64,000 bases of DNA from Azorhizobium sp965227945. GTDB taxonomy: Bacteria > Pseudomonadota > Alphaproteobacteria > Rhizobiales > Xanthobacteraceae. The notes beneath the pieces were generated by a model. It had not been told where the DNA came from, searched no databases, and saw only the letters and a program-made list of their open reading frames with translations. Of this stretch, positions 55,395-63,335 are shown one piece after another. Every line of letters starts with the position of its first letter. The stretch's first letter is position 1. The DNA is taken from positions 1,860,001-1,924,000 of the forward strand of contig CBDDGQ010000006.1 of the NCBI GenBank assembly GCA_965227945.1. The letters run 5' to 3'. Both the position numbers and the translations under genes were made by a program.

Positions 55395-55964
55395 ATGGCC
55401 CTTTTCCGTTTCCGGCCCTTGCCCGGCATGATCCGACTGCCGCGCCTCCGGCGCGTGCTGCACCGTCTGGTGGCGCTGCTGGCGCTGGCTGGCACCGCCG
55501 GGCTGTTCAGCCTGATCGCGACGCCGGCGGCGGCGGACTTCCGCTTGTGCAATCGCACCGGAAGCCGGGTCGGCGTCGCCATCGGCTATAAGGAAGGCGA
55601 CATCTGGGCCACCGAGGGCTGGTGGAACGTCTCCGCCAACAGCTGCGAGACGCTGCTGCGCGGCGACCTCGTCGCCCGCTTCTATTACCTTTATGCTGTG
55701 GACTATGATCAGGGCGGGGAATGGTCCGGCAAGGCCTTCATGTGCACCCGTGACAAAGAGTTCACCATCAAGGGGGTAGAGGATTGCCTGGCGCGGGGCT
55801 TCGACCGCACCGGCTTCCTGGAAGTGGACACCAACGAGCAGAAGGGCTGGACCGTCCAGCTGACAGAATCCAACCAGAGCCCGGCGCGTCTGTCCGCGGG
55901 CACGCCGACAGGGCCCATGCCGCTGCCCATGCCGGCCCCGCCATCCCGGACCAAGACCCCATAG
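55395..55964 (+). CDS. DUF1036 domain exported protein
   Basis: A 189-residue protein with a signal peptide (LHRLVALLALAGTAGLFSLIATPAAA) and a DUF1036 core: FRLCNRTGSRVGVAIGYKEGD, WATEGWWNVSANSCETLLRGDL, YYLYAVDYDQGGEWSGKAFMC, and a disordered Pro-rich tail. Cysteines in pairs (LCN...NSCE, FMCT...EDC) suggest disulfides. Function unknown; the gene is conserved next to pyruvate kinase in Hyphomicrobiales. ATG 55395 is chosen; ATG 55431 is an alternative. Confidence 0.88.
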   Translation: MALFRFRPLPGMIRLPRLRRVLHRLVALLALAGTAGLFSLIATPAAADFRLCNRTGSRVGVAIGYKEGDIWATEGWWNVSANSCETLLRGDLVARFYYLYAVDYDQGGEWSGKAFMCTRDKEFTIKGVEDCLARGFDRTGFLEVDTNEQKGWTVQLTESNQSPARLSAGTPTGPMPLPMPAPPSRTKTP

Positions 55965-56021
55965 GCGGCGCTTTACTCATCGCAGGCTGGCCTCAGGCCG
56001 CCGACACCCGGAGGGCGCACC

Positions 56022-57449
56022 ATGAGACGGCAACGACGCACCAAGATTGTCGCCACCCTCGGCCCGGCCTCTTCCGACCCCGCCATCATCGAGCGCTTGT
56101 TCCTGGCCGGGGCGGACGTGTTCCGCATCAACATGAGCCACACCTCCCATGAGGCTCTGGCCCGCTTCGTCACCGACATCCGCGCCATCGAGGCGCAGCA
56201 CCGCCGCCCCATCGGCATTCTGGCCGACCTGCAAGGGCCGAAACTGCGCCTCGCCACCTTCGCCGATGGCGTCACCTTGCTGAAGGCGGGCGGCCAGTTC
56301 GTGCTGGATTCCGATCCCACCCCTGGCGATGCCAGCCGGGTCCACCTGCCGCATCCGGAAATTCTCGCGGCGCTGGAGGCGGGCGATGCCCTGCTCCTGG
56401 ATGACGGCAAGGTGCGCCTGCGGGTGCTCTCCGCCACGCCCGATCGCGCCGTCACCGAGGTGGTGGTGGGCGGACGCCTGTCGGACCGCAAGGGCGTCAG
56501 CCTGCCGGACACCCTCATCCCCGCCTCGGCCCTGACCCCCAAGGACCGGGCCGATCTCGACGCGGCGCTGGAGGCGGGGGCGGACTGGATCGCCCTGTCC
56601 TTCGTGCAGCGGCCGGAAGACGTGGCCGAGGCGCGCAAGATCGCCCGCGGCCGGGCCGGCATTCTGGTGAAGGTGGAAAAGCCCCAGGCGGTGGCGCGGC
56701 TGGCGGAGATCATGGAATTGTCCGACGCGCTCATGGTGGCGCGCGGCGATCTGGGCGTAGAACTGCCGCTGGAGCGGGTGCCGGGCCTGCAGAAGCAGAT
56801 GACCCGCGCCGCCCGCCGCTCCGGCACGCCGGTGGTGGTGGCCACCCAGATGCTGGAGAGCATGATCTCCTCCCCCGTGCCCACCCGCGCCGAGGTGTCT
56901 GATGTGGCGACCGCGGTGTTCGAGGGAGCGGACGCCATCATGCTGTCGGCGGAATCCGCCGCCGGGCAATATCCGGTGGAAGCGGTGGCGATGATGAACC
57001 GGATCGCCGAGGAGGTGGAGAGCGATCCCACCTATCGGGCGGTGATCGATGCCCAGCGCGCCCCGCCGGAGCCCACCACCGCGGACGCCATCGCCGCTGC
57101 CACCCGCCAGATCGCCGAGACCCTGGACCTGGGCGCGGTGGTGTGCTGGACCGCCTCGGGCGCCACCGCCGTGCGGGTGGCCCGCGAGCGGCCGCGCCCG
57201 CTGATCATCGCCCTGACCCCCAACCCCGCCACCGGACGGCGCCTGACCCTGTCCTGGGGGGTGCATTGCGTGGTGACAGAGGACGCCCACGACGCCGGCG
57301 ACATGGTCGACCGGGCCTGCCAACTGGCGCAATCGGACGGCTTTGCCCGGCCGGGCCAGCGGATCATCGTGGTGGCGGGAGTGCCGTTCGGCACGCCGGG
57401 CGCCACCAACATGATCCGCATCGCCTTCGTGCCGGCGGACACGCCCTGA
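56022..57449 (+). CDS. pyk: Pyruvate kinase
   Basis: A 475-residue glycolytic enzyme making pyruvate and ATP from PEP and ADP. Motifs: KIVATLGPASSDP at the N-terminus, the ADP/K+-site ILADLQGPKLRLATF, the metal-binding MVARGDLGVELPLERVP near 240, and the PEP/effector region in the C-terminal domain with VCWTASGATAVRVARERP. Length fits the type II enzyme. It lies 57 bp after DUF1036 and shares its transcript. It complements PPDK at 23.5 kb, so both directions of PEP-pyruvate exchange are encoded. Confidence 0.95.
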   Translation: MRRQRRTKIVATLGPASSDPAIIERLFLAGADVFRINMSHTSHEALARFVTDIRAIEAQHRRPIGILADLQGPKLRLATFADGVTLLKAGGQFVLDSDPTPGDASRVHLPHPEILAALEAGDALLLDDGKVRLRVLSATPDRAVTEVVVGGRLSDRKGVSLPDTLIPASALTPKDRADLDAALEAGADWIALSFVQRPEDVAEARKIARGRAGILVKVEKPQAVARLAEIMELSDALMVARGDLGVELPLERVPGLQKQMTRAARRSGTPVVVATQMLESMISSPVPTRAEVSDVATAVFEGADAIMLSAESAAGQYPVEAVAMMNRIAEEVESDPTYRAVIDAQRAPPEPTTADAIAAATRQIAETLDLGAVVCWTASGATAVRVARERPRPLIIALTPNPATGRRLTLSWGVHCVVTEDAHDAGDMVDRACQLAQSDGFARPGQRIIVVAGVPFGTPGATNMIRIAFVPADTP

Positions 57450-57485
57450 GGGGCAGGGGGCTGGCCTCTGAGCCGGCTCCAGACG

Positions 57486-57510
57486 CCGGCCGCCGGACCC
57501 CGGCGGCCGG
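57486..57510. terminator. Hairpin between pyk and the TPR gene
   Basis: CCGGCCGCCGG pairs with CCGGCGGCCGG around ACC between two convergent genes. There is no T-run; termination is plausible but weak by sequence. Confidence 0.45.
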
Positions 57511-57515
57511 GCGGC

Positions 57516-58157
57516 TCAGATGCCGCGGCCGTCCACCTTGGTGGCGAGCTGGCTTTCCAGATCCTTGGCGGCGGTGAGATGCGGATTCACCGCCAGCGCC
57601 CGGCGGGCGGCTTCCAGCGCATGGGCGTCATCGCCCAGCTCCCGCAGGATCATGGCGAGGCCGAGCATGACGGTGAAGTGCCGCGGCTCGCGCGCCAGCA
57701 CCTCGCGGATGTCCGCCAGGGCGCCGATATAGTCATCTTGCAGGTAGAGAACGGTGGCCCGGCGGCTGAAGCCGGCGACCGAATCCGGATCTTGTTCCAC
57801 CACCTCGTCCAACAGGGCAATGGACAGATCGTACTGTTTGGCTTCGGCCGCGACATTGGCCCGGGCCATCAGGACGTCGGCCCCGGTGCTGTTGGTTTCC
57901 GACAGCAGGGAATCCAGACGCTCCGACAACACCTTGGCGCTGGCCTCGTCGGGGGCGAGGCGCAGCGCCTCGAACAGCGCATCGAGCTGGGCGCGCTTGT
58001 CCCGGGGCGGTTTGGGACGGGCGGGGGCGGGCGGGCCGGGGGCCGGGGTGGCGGCAGGCGCCGCGCGGTCGGACTTGGGCACCGGGCCGGTGGTCTGTGC
58101 GGCGACCGGCGCAACCAGACCCAGCAGGACCGCCAGTGCGAAAAAGACCGTGCGCAC
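57516..58157 (-). CDS. Exported TPR protein
   Basis: A 213-residue protein beginning with a signal peptide (RTVFFALAVLLGLVAPVAAQ) when started at GTG 58157; the open frame reaches further upstream with no support. A Pro/Ala linker (~40-65) leads to two or three tetratricopeptide repeats: ADVLMARANVAAEAKQYDLSIALLDEVVEQDPDSVAGFSRRATVLYLQDDYIGALADIREVLAREPRHFTVML in overlapping windows. Likely a periplasmic scaffold protein. It is transcribed away from L36 and convergent with pyk. Confidence 0.78.
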   Translation of the reverse strand: MRTVFFALAVLLGLVAPVAAQTTGPVPKSDRAAPAATPAPGPPAPARPKPPRDKRAQLDALFEALRLAPDEASAKVLSERLDSLLSETNSTGADVLMARANVAAEAKQYDLSIALLDEVVEQDPDSVAGFSRRATVLYLQDDYIGALADIREVLAREPRHFTVMLGLAMILRELGDDAHALEAARRALAVNPHLTAAKDLESQLATKVDGRGI

Positions 58158-58430
58158 ATGCGCACTGTTCCGTGCGACGGACCCGGGTCTGACCCGCCAT
58201 GTCCGCGCTGTTCCAGCATGGAACACACGCGTCGTCGGACACACGAAATTCAACAGCTGCTGCGCGTTGCAGAGCGTGCGCTGTGACATCTGGCGGGTGA
58301 AACCGGAAAACCGGACAGCCATACGCAAAAGCATCATGGCACAAGTTTCAGGCGCGCAGAGGCGCCCGTCAACCCTTCTGTGGGGCCGCCACGGAAGGGT
58401 GATCGCGCCGCCGTCCGGCGGCGCGGCCGA

Positions 58431-58556
58431 TCAACCCTGGCGCGCCTTGTAGCGCTTCTGGGTCTTATTGATGATGTACATCCGGCCCTTGCGGCGCACC
58501 AGGCGGTTGTCGCGGTGACGGCCGATCAGGGACTTAAGCGAGTTGCGGATCTTCAT
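58431..58556 (-). CDS. rpmJ: 50S ribosomal protein bL36 (zinc-free type)
   Basis: A 41-residue ribosomal protein: MKIRNSLKSLIGRHRDNRLV then RRKGRMYIINKTQKRYKARQ. There are no cysteines, so it is the zinc-free (C-minus) form typical of alphaproteobacteria, which lacks the zinc ribbon. Highly basic. The ATG at 58556 is behind tandem copies of a GAAGGCAAGTGTC element that carry two Shine-Dalgarno-like GAAGG motifs. Confidence 0.95.
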   Translation of the reverse strand: MKIRNSLKSLIGRHRDNRLVRRKGRMYIINKTQKRYKARQG

Positions 58557-58582
58557 GACACTTGCCTTCGACACTTGCCTTC
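58557..58582 (-). repeat. Perfect 13-bp tandem repeat carrying the rpmJ ribosome binding site
   Basis: On the minus strand GAAGGCAAGTGTC occurs twice in direct succession, ending at the base before the rpmJ ATG. Both copies contain GAAGG. Only the nearer copy is at a usable distance (8 nt); the other may be a slippage product or a second landing site. Confidence 0.8.
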
Positions 58583-58742
58583 GGCCGACCGCGGCGCGCT
58601 GAACCGCGCGGCTCGTCGAACCCGTGGAATGGAACAGAGCGCGCTTGATAGGGATCGGGCGCCCCGATGTCAATGTCCGGGCCGTCGCGAAAGCGATCCC
58701 CGGCCCAGGTTGCGCACAGGCCGCCGCCGCGCCGCACAGACC

Positions 58743-60116
58743 CTATAGACCGACCTGCGCCAGCGCCGCGGCTTGCCGCTCGGCCACCTGATCTTGCGCG
58801 AAATCGCCGATGGCGGTCTCGAACAGCTGGTGGAAGTTGAGTTCCGCCTTCAGATGCAGGAACACTGCCCCGAGGCCAATGGCGGCCCGGTCCATGAACA
58901 CGAATTCCCGCGGGACGGTCACAGGGCCGAGCCGCTTCAAGGCGGTGTGGACCTGGAAGGCCTCACGTCGGCCGTAGTTTCCCGGCTCCACCCCATCGGC
59001 GATGGTGCGCACCCGGTCGTCCAGCAGCGGCCCATAGATGAAGCGCGCCCAGATGTTCAGCACTTCGATCAATTCGCGGCTGAGGCCCTTGAAGCCCCAG
59101 GTCTCATAGGCATGGACCACGCGGGCCTCGTCGCCGGAGCCCAGGCCCCGATAGAGATCCACCACGCCGGCCACGAAGCGCGGCGGGAAGATGCGGATGC
59201 AGCCGTAATCCAAGAGGTTGATGCCCTGCGGCGCCCCGGCCTCATCCACGAACACGGTGTAATTGCCCAGATGCGGGTCGCCATGGATGACGCCATAGCG
59301 GCTGAACGGCAGCCACCAGGCGGTGAACATGGCCTGCGCCAGCCGGTTGCGCTCCTCCAGCGAGTGCTCGGTGAAGCCGAGGATCTTCTGCCCCTCCAGC
59401 CATTCCAGGGTGAGCAGGCGCCCGGTGGAGAGGTCCGGGCGCACGCGCGGCACGCGCACCTGTGGGTCATCCGCCATCATCAGGCGATAGAGGTCGGCGT
59501 GCTTGGCCTCGCGGCGATAGTCCAGCTCCTCCCGCACCCGCGCGCCGATCTCGCCGGCGATCTCGCGGGTGTCGATGGCCGCATCCATGCGGCGATGCAG
59601 CGAGAACAGAATGTCCAGCTGGTTAAGGTCGGCCTCCACCGCCGCCTGCATGTCGGGATATTGCAGCTTGCAGGCCAGCGTCTCGCCATCCAGCGCCACC
59701 GCCCGGTGCACCTGCCCCAGGGAGGCGGCCGCCGCCGGCTTGTGCTCGAAGGCGGCAAAGCGGCTTTCCCAGTCGCGGCCCAGCTCCGCCATCATCCGGC
59801 GGCGCACGAAGGCCCAGCCCATGGGCGGGGCATCGCTCTGAAGCTTCTGGAGTTCGGCGGCATAATCGGGCGGCAGTAGGTCGGGAATGGTGGCCATCAA
59901 CTGGGCCACCTTCATCAAGGGCCCCTTCAGCGTGCCCAGCGCCGCCGAGAGCGCGGCGGCATTGCCGGCGCCGGCCCCGCCCATGAGCCGGGCGCCGGCC
60001 ATGCGGGCGGCGACCCCGCCCACATTGGCCCCCACCCGCGCATAGCGGGCGGCACGGGCGGAGAAGCGGTTGCGTTCGGCATCACTGGGGGTATCGGAAC
60101 CGGGAGTCTTGGACAT
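58743..60116 (-). CDS. ABC1/UbiB-type atypical kinase (AarF family)
   Basis: A 457-residue protein-kinase-like fold protein of the UbiB/ABC1 family. Seen are the helical N-terminal region with KVAQ at residues 69-72 (the usual KxGQ motif with Gly changed to Ala), the Ala-rich loop AAASLGQVHRA (127-138) in place of the Gly-rich loop, Lys150 in ETLACKLQYPD, HGDPHLGNY (catalytic loop) and LLDYGCIRI (metal-binding DFG analogue). Family members support ubiquinone biosynthesis or lipid handling. No ubiquinone genes are nearby. Full length. Confidence 0.87.
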   Translation of the reverse strand: MSKTPGSDTPSDAERNRFSARAARYARVGANVGGVAARMAGARLMGGAGAGNAAALSAALGTLKGPLMKVAQLMATIPDLLPPDYAAELQKLQSDAPPMGWAFVRRRMMAELGRDWESRFAAFEHKPAAAASLGQVHRAVALDGETLACKLQYPDMQAAVEADLNQLDILFSLHRRMDAAIDTREIAGEIGARVREELDYRREAKHADLYRLMMADDPQVRVPRVRPDLSTGRLLTLEWLEGQKILGFTEHSLEERNRLAQAMFTAWWLPFSRYGVIHGDPHLGNYTVFVDEAGAPQGINLLDYGCIRIFPPRFVAGVVDLYRGLGSGDEARVVHAYETWGFKGLSRELIEVLNIWARFIYGPLLDDRVRTIADGVEPGNYGRREAFQVHTALKRLGPVTVPREFVFMDRAAIGLGAVFLHLKAELNFHQLFETAIGDFAQDQVAERQAAALAQVGL

Positions 60117-60141
60117 GGGGCGCCTTATCTGTCCCCCCTTG

Positions 60142-60651
60142 CTACGGCGCGCGATGCCGCGCGGATCGCCCAGAGGACCGCCAGGTCAGGCCGAGCAGGA
60201 TGAGCAGGGCCAGGGGGGTGAGCACATCCGTATAGAGAATGGGGCCTGCATTGCCGGCCGCAAGGTTGCCGGTCTTGGCAATCTGCACCACATGGCCCAC
60301 GGCGGCGCCGCCGAGAAAGCCGCAGGTCATCACCGCCACTGCCAGCCGATAGCCCCAGTCGCGATAGAGCGCGCCGATCAGCCCGGCGAGGCCGATGCCG
60401 AGGTTCGCCACGCCCACCTCGAACTGGAACGGGCTCGGCGCCCAGCCGATGCTGGCGGCGGCCTGGGCGGCGAACACGATATGGCCCAGTGCCGCCCACA
60501 GCCCCATGAGGCCGACGGGAAACAGTAGGATGCCGACGATGAGTTTGTCGGCCATGAAGGTGAGGGTGCGTCGGCCTGGGGCGCGGACGATGGCGAGGAC
60601 GGCATAAGCGAGGGCCAAGGCCCACATGAGCAGCGGAAACCAGAAGACCAT
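60142..60651 (-). CDS. DUF6790 family membrane protein
   Basis: A 169-residue membrane protein with four to five hydrophobic segments: WFPLLMWALALAYAVLAIV, GILLFPVGLMGLWAALGHIVFA, GVANLGIGLAGLIGAL, AVAVMTCGFLGGAAVGHVV and a C-terminal LTPLALLILLGLTW. The layout matches the DUF6790 family. Function unknown. Start ATG 60651 chosen; 23 codons upstream another start is possible. It lies 25 bp upstream of the ABC1 kinase gene in transcript order. Confidence 0.8.
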   Translation of the reverse strand: MVFWFPLLMWALALAYAVLAIVRAPGRRTLTFMADKLIVGILLFPVGLMGLWAALGHIVFAAQAAASIGWAPSPFQFEVGVANLGIGLAGLIGALYRDWGYRLAVAVMTCGFLGGAAVGHVVQIAKTGNLAAGNAGPILYTDVLTPLALLILLGLTWRSSGRSARHRAP

Positions 60652-60888
60652 GATGTTTGTCCCCGGATGTGACACGCGCCGGAGGGGGCAAGCCCTGGCG
60701 ACGCGCCAGGAGAATGGCATTGGGAGGGCTGGGGGGAAATGGGGTGCGAATTCTCACAGTTTCGGTACAAACAGGAATGAGTTAGGCGGGTCGCCGGAGC
60801 AGAGCGTTCGCCTTTGCTATCAAGCAAAGACTCGTTCAAGTTATTCCCCGCGGCTGTCCTGACCTCAGCTTTTCGATGGGGGTGGGCT

Positions 60889-61494
60889 ATGGCAGTAGTA
60901 GATGAAAATAAGCGATTTGTTGAAGAATTTGCCAATCCGCATTCTTGGCTGCTCACGGCTGATAATCTTCACGAACAAGCGACCGAGATCTATGCTCGTC
61001 GGGCCTCATCATCCCTTATGACTAAGGTTGATGCAAATAAAGTCATTCTTGAACAAACGCGAGGGATTGATAAGGCGGTATTTCTTCTGAGCGGATTTGC
61101 TCTGGAGAATGCGATCAAGGCGTTTCTCGTATATGAAAACGCGCATTGGGTTTCGAATGGGCGGCTGGCGAAGAACCTGAGATCGCATAGCCTCACGACC
61201 TTACAATCAAGATCAGATCTCGTTCCATATAAGGCGCGCAGCCTATCGACACTGAAGGCCTTTGAAGACGGATTGGACTCGTGGTTTCGCTATCCGTGCG
61301 CCCTGGGAGTTGAGGAAAGCAGAAAAGAGGGTCACTTGCACGACCACCTTTGGCATGGATACTTAGCGATCATGCGTGCGTACGGCCGCAGGCTCACGAC
61401 GCTGCTTGCTAAAGGGTGGCAGGGGCCACACGGTTTCTACGGGCGATGGGTCACTGGCGGCGCGTGGTTAGGCTATCAACGCGAGCCGTCCTAA
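60889..61494 (+). CDS. Low-GC HEPN-like hypothetical protein
   Basis: A 201-residue cytoplasmic protein whose base composition (many AAA/GAT/TTT codons) is much lower in GC than its neighbours, a sign of transfer. Hydrophobic-helix patterns DKAVFLLSGFALENAIKAF and KAFEDGLDSWFRYPC match what is seen in HEPN-superfamily proteins, which include minimal nucleotidyltransferase partners and RNases. An R-x5-H (RKEGHLH) near residue 148 resembles the HEPN catalytic pattern. ATG 60889 has GGGGGTGGG upstream; ATG 60814 has no binding site. No partner nucleotidyltransferase gene is adjacent. The assignment is by pattern only. Confidence 0.5.
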   Translation: MAVVDENKRFVEEFANPHSWLLTADNLHEQATEIYARRASSSLMTKVDANKVILEQTRGIDKAVFLLSGFALENAIKAFLVYENAHWVSNGRLAKNLRSHSLTTLQSRSDLVPYKARSLSTLKAFEDGLDSWFRYPCALGVEESRKEGHLHDHLWHGYLAIMRAYGRRLTTLLAKGWQGPHGFYGRWVTGGAWLGYQREPS

Positions 61495-61571
61495 TATGTC
61501 GGTCATGCGGAGGCCCTCCTGCGGCGCCTCGGCGCTTGCCTCCCGTCATCAGCCGTCCTAAGCCCGCAGAC

Positions 61572-61952
61572 ATGACAAGGCGCAGCAGCGGCACGGGACA
61601 GGCGGTGGGCAGGTGGGTTTCCCGCCTGGTGCTGGCCTATGCGCTGCTGTTGCAGGTGATGGTGGGCGGCATGGCCGCCACCGAGCATCTGGTCGGCGTC
61701 GCCACCGGCGTGATCTGCCAGGGCCACACCGAAGACAGCACCGACGGCGGCGAGGCCGACCACACCGCTTTATGCTGCGCTTTCGGCTGCCTCGCCGCCG
61801 CCGCGCCCGCCGCGCTCGATCCGCCCGCGCCCGTGGCCCTGGCCTTTCCCGAGCCGCAGCGTCTGGCGGCGGCGATCCCACCCTCCGAGCGCGCGGCAGC
61901 GCCGGTGCGGCATCTCTCCTTTGCGGCCCGGGGGCCTCCGGCGCGCGGCTGA
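61572..61952 (+). CDS. Exported small protein of a copper-related locus (DUF2946-like)
   Basis: A 126-residue protein with an N-terminal hydrophobic helix (LVLAYALLLQVMVGGMAAT) and a cysteine- and histidine-containing region CQGHTEDSTDGG...HTALCCAFGCLAAAAP, then a Pro/Ala-rich tail. The Cys-rich hydrophobic arrangement resembles DUF2946-type proteins found near copper genes. It lies 43 bp upstream of the YcnI-PCuAC fusion gene and is likely co-transcribed. Metal binding by the Cys/His segment is plausible but unproven. Confidence 0.65.
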   Translation: MTRRSSGTGQAVGRWVSRLVLAYALLLQVMVGGMAATEHLVGVATGVICQGHTEDSTDGGEADHTALCCAFGCLAAAAPAALDPPAPVALAFPEPQRLAAAIPPSERAAAPVRHLSFAARGPPARG

Positions 61953-61995
61953 TCCGCACGCTTGAAACCCTCATCATCCGTTCAGGAGACGTTCC

Positions 61996-62976
61996 ATGTT
62001 TTCTCGCCCCATGTTTTCGCGCCTTGCGGCGCGCGCCCTTCCCGTGGCCGCCCTCGCGTCCGCTGTCATGAGCGGTTTCTTGGCCGGCCCCGCGGCCGCC
62101 CATGTGACCCTGGCCCCCAATCAGGCCCAGGCCGGCACCGCCATCCGCACCGCCTTGCGGGTGCCCCATGGCTGTGACGGCAGCGCCACCACCGCCATCA
62201 AGGTCACCATTCCCGAGGGCGTGTTCGGGGTGAAGCCCATGCCCAAGGCCGGCTGGACGCTCGCCATCGAGACCGGCCCCTATGCCAAGGCCTATCCGCA
62301 AATGCACGGCAAGCCGGCCACCGAAGGGGTGAAGACCCTCACCTGGTCCGGCGGCAATCTGCCCGATGCCCAGTATGAGGAGTTCATCTTCATCGGCTCG
62401 GTGGCCGGTGATGTGGGCGGGCAGAATCTGGCCTTCCCGGTGCTCCAGACCTGCGAGAAGGGCGCCACCGACTGGTCCGAAGCGGTGGTGCAGGGTCAGC
62501 CAGTGCCGCCGCGTCCGGCGCCGCTGTTGCGGGTCGCCGCTGCGGCGCCCGCGGCCAACGTGCAGAAGGTGGGCAGCCTCACCCTCGAAACCCCCTGGGC
62601 GCGCGCCACCCCCGGCGGCGCCAAGGTGGGCGGCGGCTTCCTGAAGATCACCAACACCGGCACCACCGCCGACAAGCTGGTCTCCGCCACCTTCGAGCCC
62701 GCCGGCAAAGTGGAGATCCACGAGATGGCCATGAACAATGGCGTCATGAGCATGCGTCCGCTCACCGCCGGCCTGGAGATCGCGCCGGGCAAGACCGTGG
62801 AACTGGCGCCGGGCGGCTTCCATCTTATGCTGATGGACCTGAAGCAGCCGCTGAAGGAAGGCGACAAGGTCAAGGGTACGCTGGTGTTCGAGAAGGCCGG
62901 CAAGGTGGAGGTGACCCTCGACGTGCGCGGCCTCGGCGCCACTGCGCCGGCGGCCGCCGAAGGCCACCAGCATTGA
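61996..62976 (+). CDS. YcnI-PCuAC fusion, periplasmic copper protein
   Basis: A 326-residue exported protein with two copper-related domains. After a signal peptide (cleavage near AAA/H36) the YcnI (DUF1775) domain begins with the histidine AHVTLAPNQAQAGT, which can form a histidine-brace Cu(II) site, and runs to ~165. A linker follows, then a PCuAC domain from ~185 with the H-M ligands IHEMAMNNGVMSM (His242) and GGFHLMLMD (His276). Together they could store or shuttle copper for cytochrome oxidase assembly. The C-terminus ends with EGHQH. A gene pair with the small Cys/His protein upstream; a terminator follows. Confidence 0.9.
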   Translation: MFSRPMFSRLAARALPVAALASAVMSGFLAGPAAAHVTLAPNQAQAGTAIRTALRVPHGCDGSATTAIKVTIPEGVFGVKPMPKAGWTLAIETGPYAKAYPQMHGKPATEGVKTLTWSGGNLPDAQYEEFIFIGSVAGDVGGQNLAFPVLQTCEKGATDWSEAVVQGQPVPPRPAPLLRVAAAAPAANVQKVGSLTLETPWARATPGGAKVGGGFLKITNTGTTADKLVSATFEPAGKVEIHEMAMNNGVMSMRPLTAGLEIAPGKTVELAPGGFHLMLMDLKQPLKEGDKVKGTLVFEKAGKVEVTLDVRGLGATAPAAAEGHQH

Positions 62977-62999
62977 GCTTGCGTCTATCGCGATGACAG

Positions 63000-63027
63000 C
63001 GGGCGCCGGGGCAACCGGCGCCCGTTT
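63000..63027 (+). terminator. Rho-independent terminator after the copper gene
   Basis: CGGGCGCCGG pairs with CCGGCGCCCG around GGCAA and is followed by TTTG, 24 bp after the stop. Confidence 0.75.
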
Positions 63028-63120
63028 GCATTTGGGGGCAGGTGTTGGCTGAAGGCCGGGGCTGAGCGCGGGCCAATTGTCCGCGCGGTGCATGCGGGCA
63101 TCGGTCATTTGCGGCGACCG

Positions 63121-63280
63121 TTTCACCCCCCACCCCAACCCTCCCCCGCAAGGGGGGAGGGGGCGCGGCGCGCGAGTGAGGGGGCGGCCCGGCATGCCCC
63201 GAAGGACATGTCCGAGCTTTCCAGACCCCCGCGGATTTCACCCTCCCCCCTTGCGGGGGAGGGCAGGGAGGGGGGTGAAA
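63121..63280. repeat. REP-like imperfect inverted repeat
   Basis: Left arm 63121-63161 (TTTCACCCCCC... ending in GGGGGGAGGG) is nearly the reverse complement of the right arm 63241-63280 (...GGGGGGTGAAA). Each arm also holds its own internal hairpin (CCCTCCCCC-GCAA-GGGGGGAGGG). About 80 bp separate the arms. The whole resembles intergenic REP/BIME-type or small MITE-like elements common in alphaproteobacteria; no coding sequence is present in 62977-63335 otherwise. Confidence 0.6.
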
Positions 63281-63335
63281 CGGCCGGGGCCCGGTGGCCG
63301 CTCAGGCACCGCTCCCCTTCACGCACGCGCCACTG

